This document shows positions 6,202 through 7,518 of a stretch of DNA of 7,518 bases, piece by piece. Within the stretch, counting starts at the first letter, position 1, and every line of letters begins with the position of its first letter. This stretch comes from Bacteroidales bacterium (GTDB lineage Bacteria > Bacteroidota > Bacteroidia > Bacteroidales > UBA1715). The stretch is taken from positions 1 through 7,518 of the forward strand of contig JAISIO010000149.1 of the NCBI GenBank assembly GCA_031262005.1, read 5' to 3'. The notes beneath the pieces are model-generated. The model saw nothing but the letters and a program-made list of their open reading frames with translations, was not told the origin of the DNA and made no database searches. A program made the position numbers and the translations under genes.

Positions 6202-7518
6202 TTACTCTTCTGATTGCACATTTGAATCGGTATTATCAAGTTCTTCGGTTGGTGCTTCAGTCGAAACATCAACATCTCCGTCCTCTTCCACTTCTTCTTC
6301 GGAACTCACTTTACACACCGAAGCAATTTCGTCGTGTTTTTTACCGAGATTTATCAAGCGCACCCCTTGTGTGGCACGTCCCATAATGCGCAAATCGGCT
6401 ACTTTGATACGAATGGTAATACCCGATTTATTGATAATCATTAAATCATTATCATCGGTTACATTCTTAATAGTTACCAATTTACCTGTTTTTTCGGTAA
6501 TATTCAATGTGCGCACACCTTTTCCGCCACGGTTGGTTATGCGATATACCGGCTCGCCGTTTTCATCGTCAATGAGCGAACGTTTACCATAGCCAAGTTC
6601 CGAAACCACCAAAATAGTTTCTGCTTTATCGTTCACGGCAATCATACCTACCACTTCGTCCGTAGGGTCGTTCACATCAAGTGTCATACCTTTCACACCG
6701 GTTGAAGTTCGTCCGGTTTCACGCACCGTTTGTTCGTTGAAACGAATTGCTCGTCCGTTGCGGCTTGCCAAAATTACTTCGCTGTTGCCATCGGTCAAAC
6801 GCACTTGTATTACTTGGTCGTCTTCACGAATAGTAATTGCATTCACACCATTGGTACGCGGACGCGAATATGCTTCTAATTTCGTTTTCTTAATTACTCC
6901 TTGTTTGGTTGCAAATAGTAAATAATGCGACTGATTATATTCGGCATCTTGCAATTGTTTTACTTTTATGAAAGCGTTTACTTTATCATCAGGTTCAATG
7001 TTGAGCATATTTTGAATTGCACGCCCTTTGGTATTTTTTGCACCTTCGGGAATTTCGTACACTTTCAACCAGAAACAACGTCCTTTTTGGGTGAAGAACA
7101 ACATATAATTATGCATTGAAGCGGGATAAATGTACTCAATAAAATCTTCGTCGCGGCTATCGCTTCCTTTTGAACCTACCCCACCCCTGTGTTGCGCTCT
7201 AAATTCAGTCAAAGGAGTACGTTTTATGTAACCCAAATGCGAAATGGTGATAATCATTTCATCATCGGCATAAAAATCTTCGGGATTGAAGTCTTCTGCT
7301 GCGTGCACAATTTCGGTTTTACGCTCATCACCGTATTTGGCTTTAATTTCAAGCAATTCGTCTTTTATTATCTGCATACGCATTTCCTCGCTTGCAAGAA
7401 TTTCTTTCAAGTGAGCTATGAGTTTCATAATATTTTCATATTCGGCACGAAGTTCTTCAATCAACAGTCCGGTAAGTTGGCGTAAACGCATTTCAACTAT
7501 ATCTTTCGCTTGAATATC
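6202..7518 (-). CDS. gyrA: DNA gyrase subunit A, C-terminal half (partial)
   Basis: The C-terminal 438 residues of GyrA, running off the right edge; the N-terminal part with the catalytic Tyr and quinolone-resistance region lies outside. The first residues, AKDIVEMRLRQLTGL, match the GyrA motif QAILDMRLQRLTGLE, followed by the end of the coiled-coil arm (to about fragment residue 70). The rest is the beta-pinwheel DNA-wrapping domain, with repeated DEMIITIS-, GRAIQNML-, NGRAIRF-, LGYGKR- and KSGITIRI-type blades. The GyrA box is QHRGGVGSKG at fragment residues 109-118 (7165-7194), and a second RGGKG motif lies at 329-334 (6517-6534). TQGVRLINL near the end confirms gyrase type II A. The last 34 residues are strongly acidic (15 Asp/Glu, no Lys/Arg). 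GyrA rather than ParC is favoured by the box and by the downstream TPR gene. With GyrB it would introduce negative supercoils using ATP. Confidence 0.96.
   Translation of the reverse strand, partial: DIQAKDIVEMRLRQLTGLLIEELRAEYENIMKLIAHLKEILASEEMRMQIIKDELLEIKAKYGDERKTEIVHAAEDFNPEDFYADDEMIITISHLGYIKRTPLTEFRAQHRGGVGSKGSDSRDEDFIEYIYPASMHNYMLFFTQKGRCFWLKVYEIPEGAKNTKGRAIQNMLNIEPDDKVNAFIKVKQLQDAEYNQSHYLLFATKQGVIKKTKLEAYSRPRTNGVNAITIREDDQVIQVRLTDGNSEVILASRNGRAIRFNEQTVRETGRTSTGVKGMTLDVNDPTDEVVGMIAVNDKAETILVVSELGYGKRSLIDDENGEPVYRITNRGGKGVRTLNITEKTGKLVTIKNVTDDNDLMIINKSGITIRIKVADLRIMGRATQGVRLINLGKKHDEIASVCKVSSEEEVEEDGDVDVSTEAPTEELDNTDSNVQSEE

Noticed and set aside
7189..7485. Plus-strand open frame of 98 codons opposite gyrA, with similar ones at 6371-7119
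   Set aside because: These lie wholly within the gyrA coding region on the other strand and show no recognisable domain or independent start signals.

Overview
This window looks like an ordinary chromosomal segment of a Bacteroidota (Bacteroidetes) bacterium, probably a lineage without a well-characterised relative. Several signs agree. The DNA is visibly AT-rich. Start codons are preceded by A-rich sequence and not by a Shine-Dalgarno motif. There is one good match to the Bacteroidota promoter element TAnnTTTG. Signal peptides end in -FAQ or -FGQ, one protein resembles the Bacteroidota-restricted DUF4348 family, and the end of gyrA (with the RGGVG type of GyrA box usual in this phylum) is followed by a secreted TPR protein. 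No mobile element, CRISPR array, tRNA or rRNA is visible.

Layout. The left edge holds a small secreted DUF4348-like protein (+, 6-560) with an unclear start. A gene-free stretch of about 330 bases (561-891) follows. It carries two hairpin-forming, dispersed-repeat-like elements and a probable promoter. Next comes a rightward run of four genes: an alpha-D-phosphohexomutase (phosphoglucomutase/phosphomannomutase, 892-2697), a small predicted lipoprotein (2704-3324), a minimal nucleotidyltransferase of the MNT type (3343-3663), and phosphate acetyltransferase pta (3733-4740). A nine-unit, 7-bp tandem repeat lies between the nucleotidyltransferase and pta and ends two bases before the pta ATG. 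A 17-bp perfect hairpin flanked by A and T runs (4768-4805) is a bidirectional terminator shared with the convergent genes. On the minus strand, from the right edge, are the C-terminal half of gyrA (6202-7518, cut by the window end) and, 45 bases downstream of it, a TPR protein with a BamE/SmpA-like segment (4825-6156).

How the genes relate. The phosphohexomutase and Pta are central-metabolism enzymes (sugar 1-P/6-P interconversion and acetyl-CoA/acetyl phosphate exchange). Their neighbours have no obvious functional link to them. The acetate kinase usually paired with Pta is not in the window, and neither is the HEPN protein usually paired with MNT nucleotidyltransferases. I find no convincing new multi-gene system. 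The parts most worth a second look are the heptamer repeat abutting pta, the two intergenic hairpin elements, the orphan MNT protein, the BamE-like segment in the TPR protein, and the missing canonical start codon at the natural signal-peptide start of the first gene.
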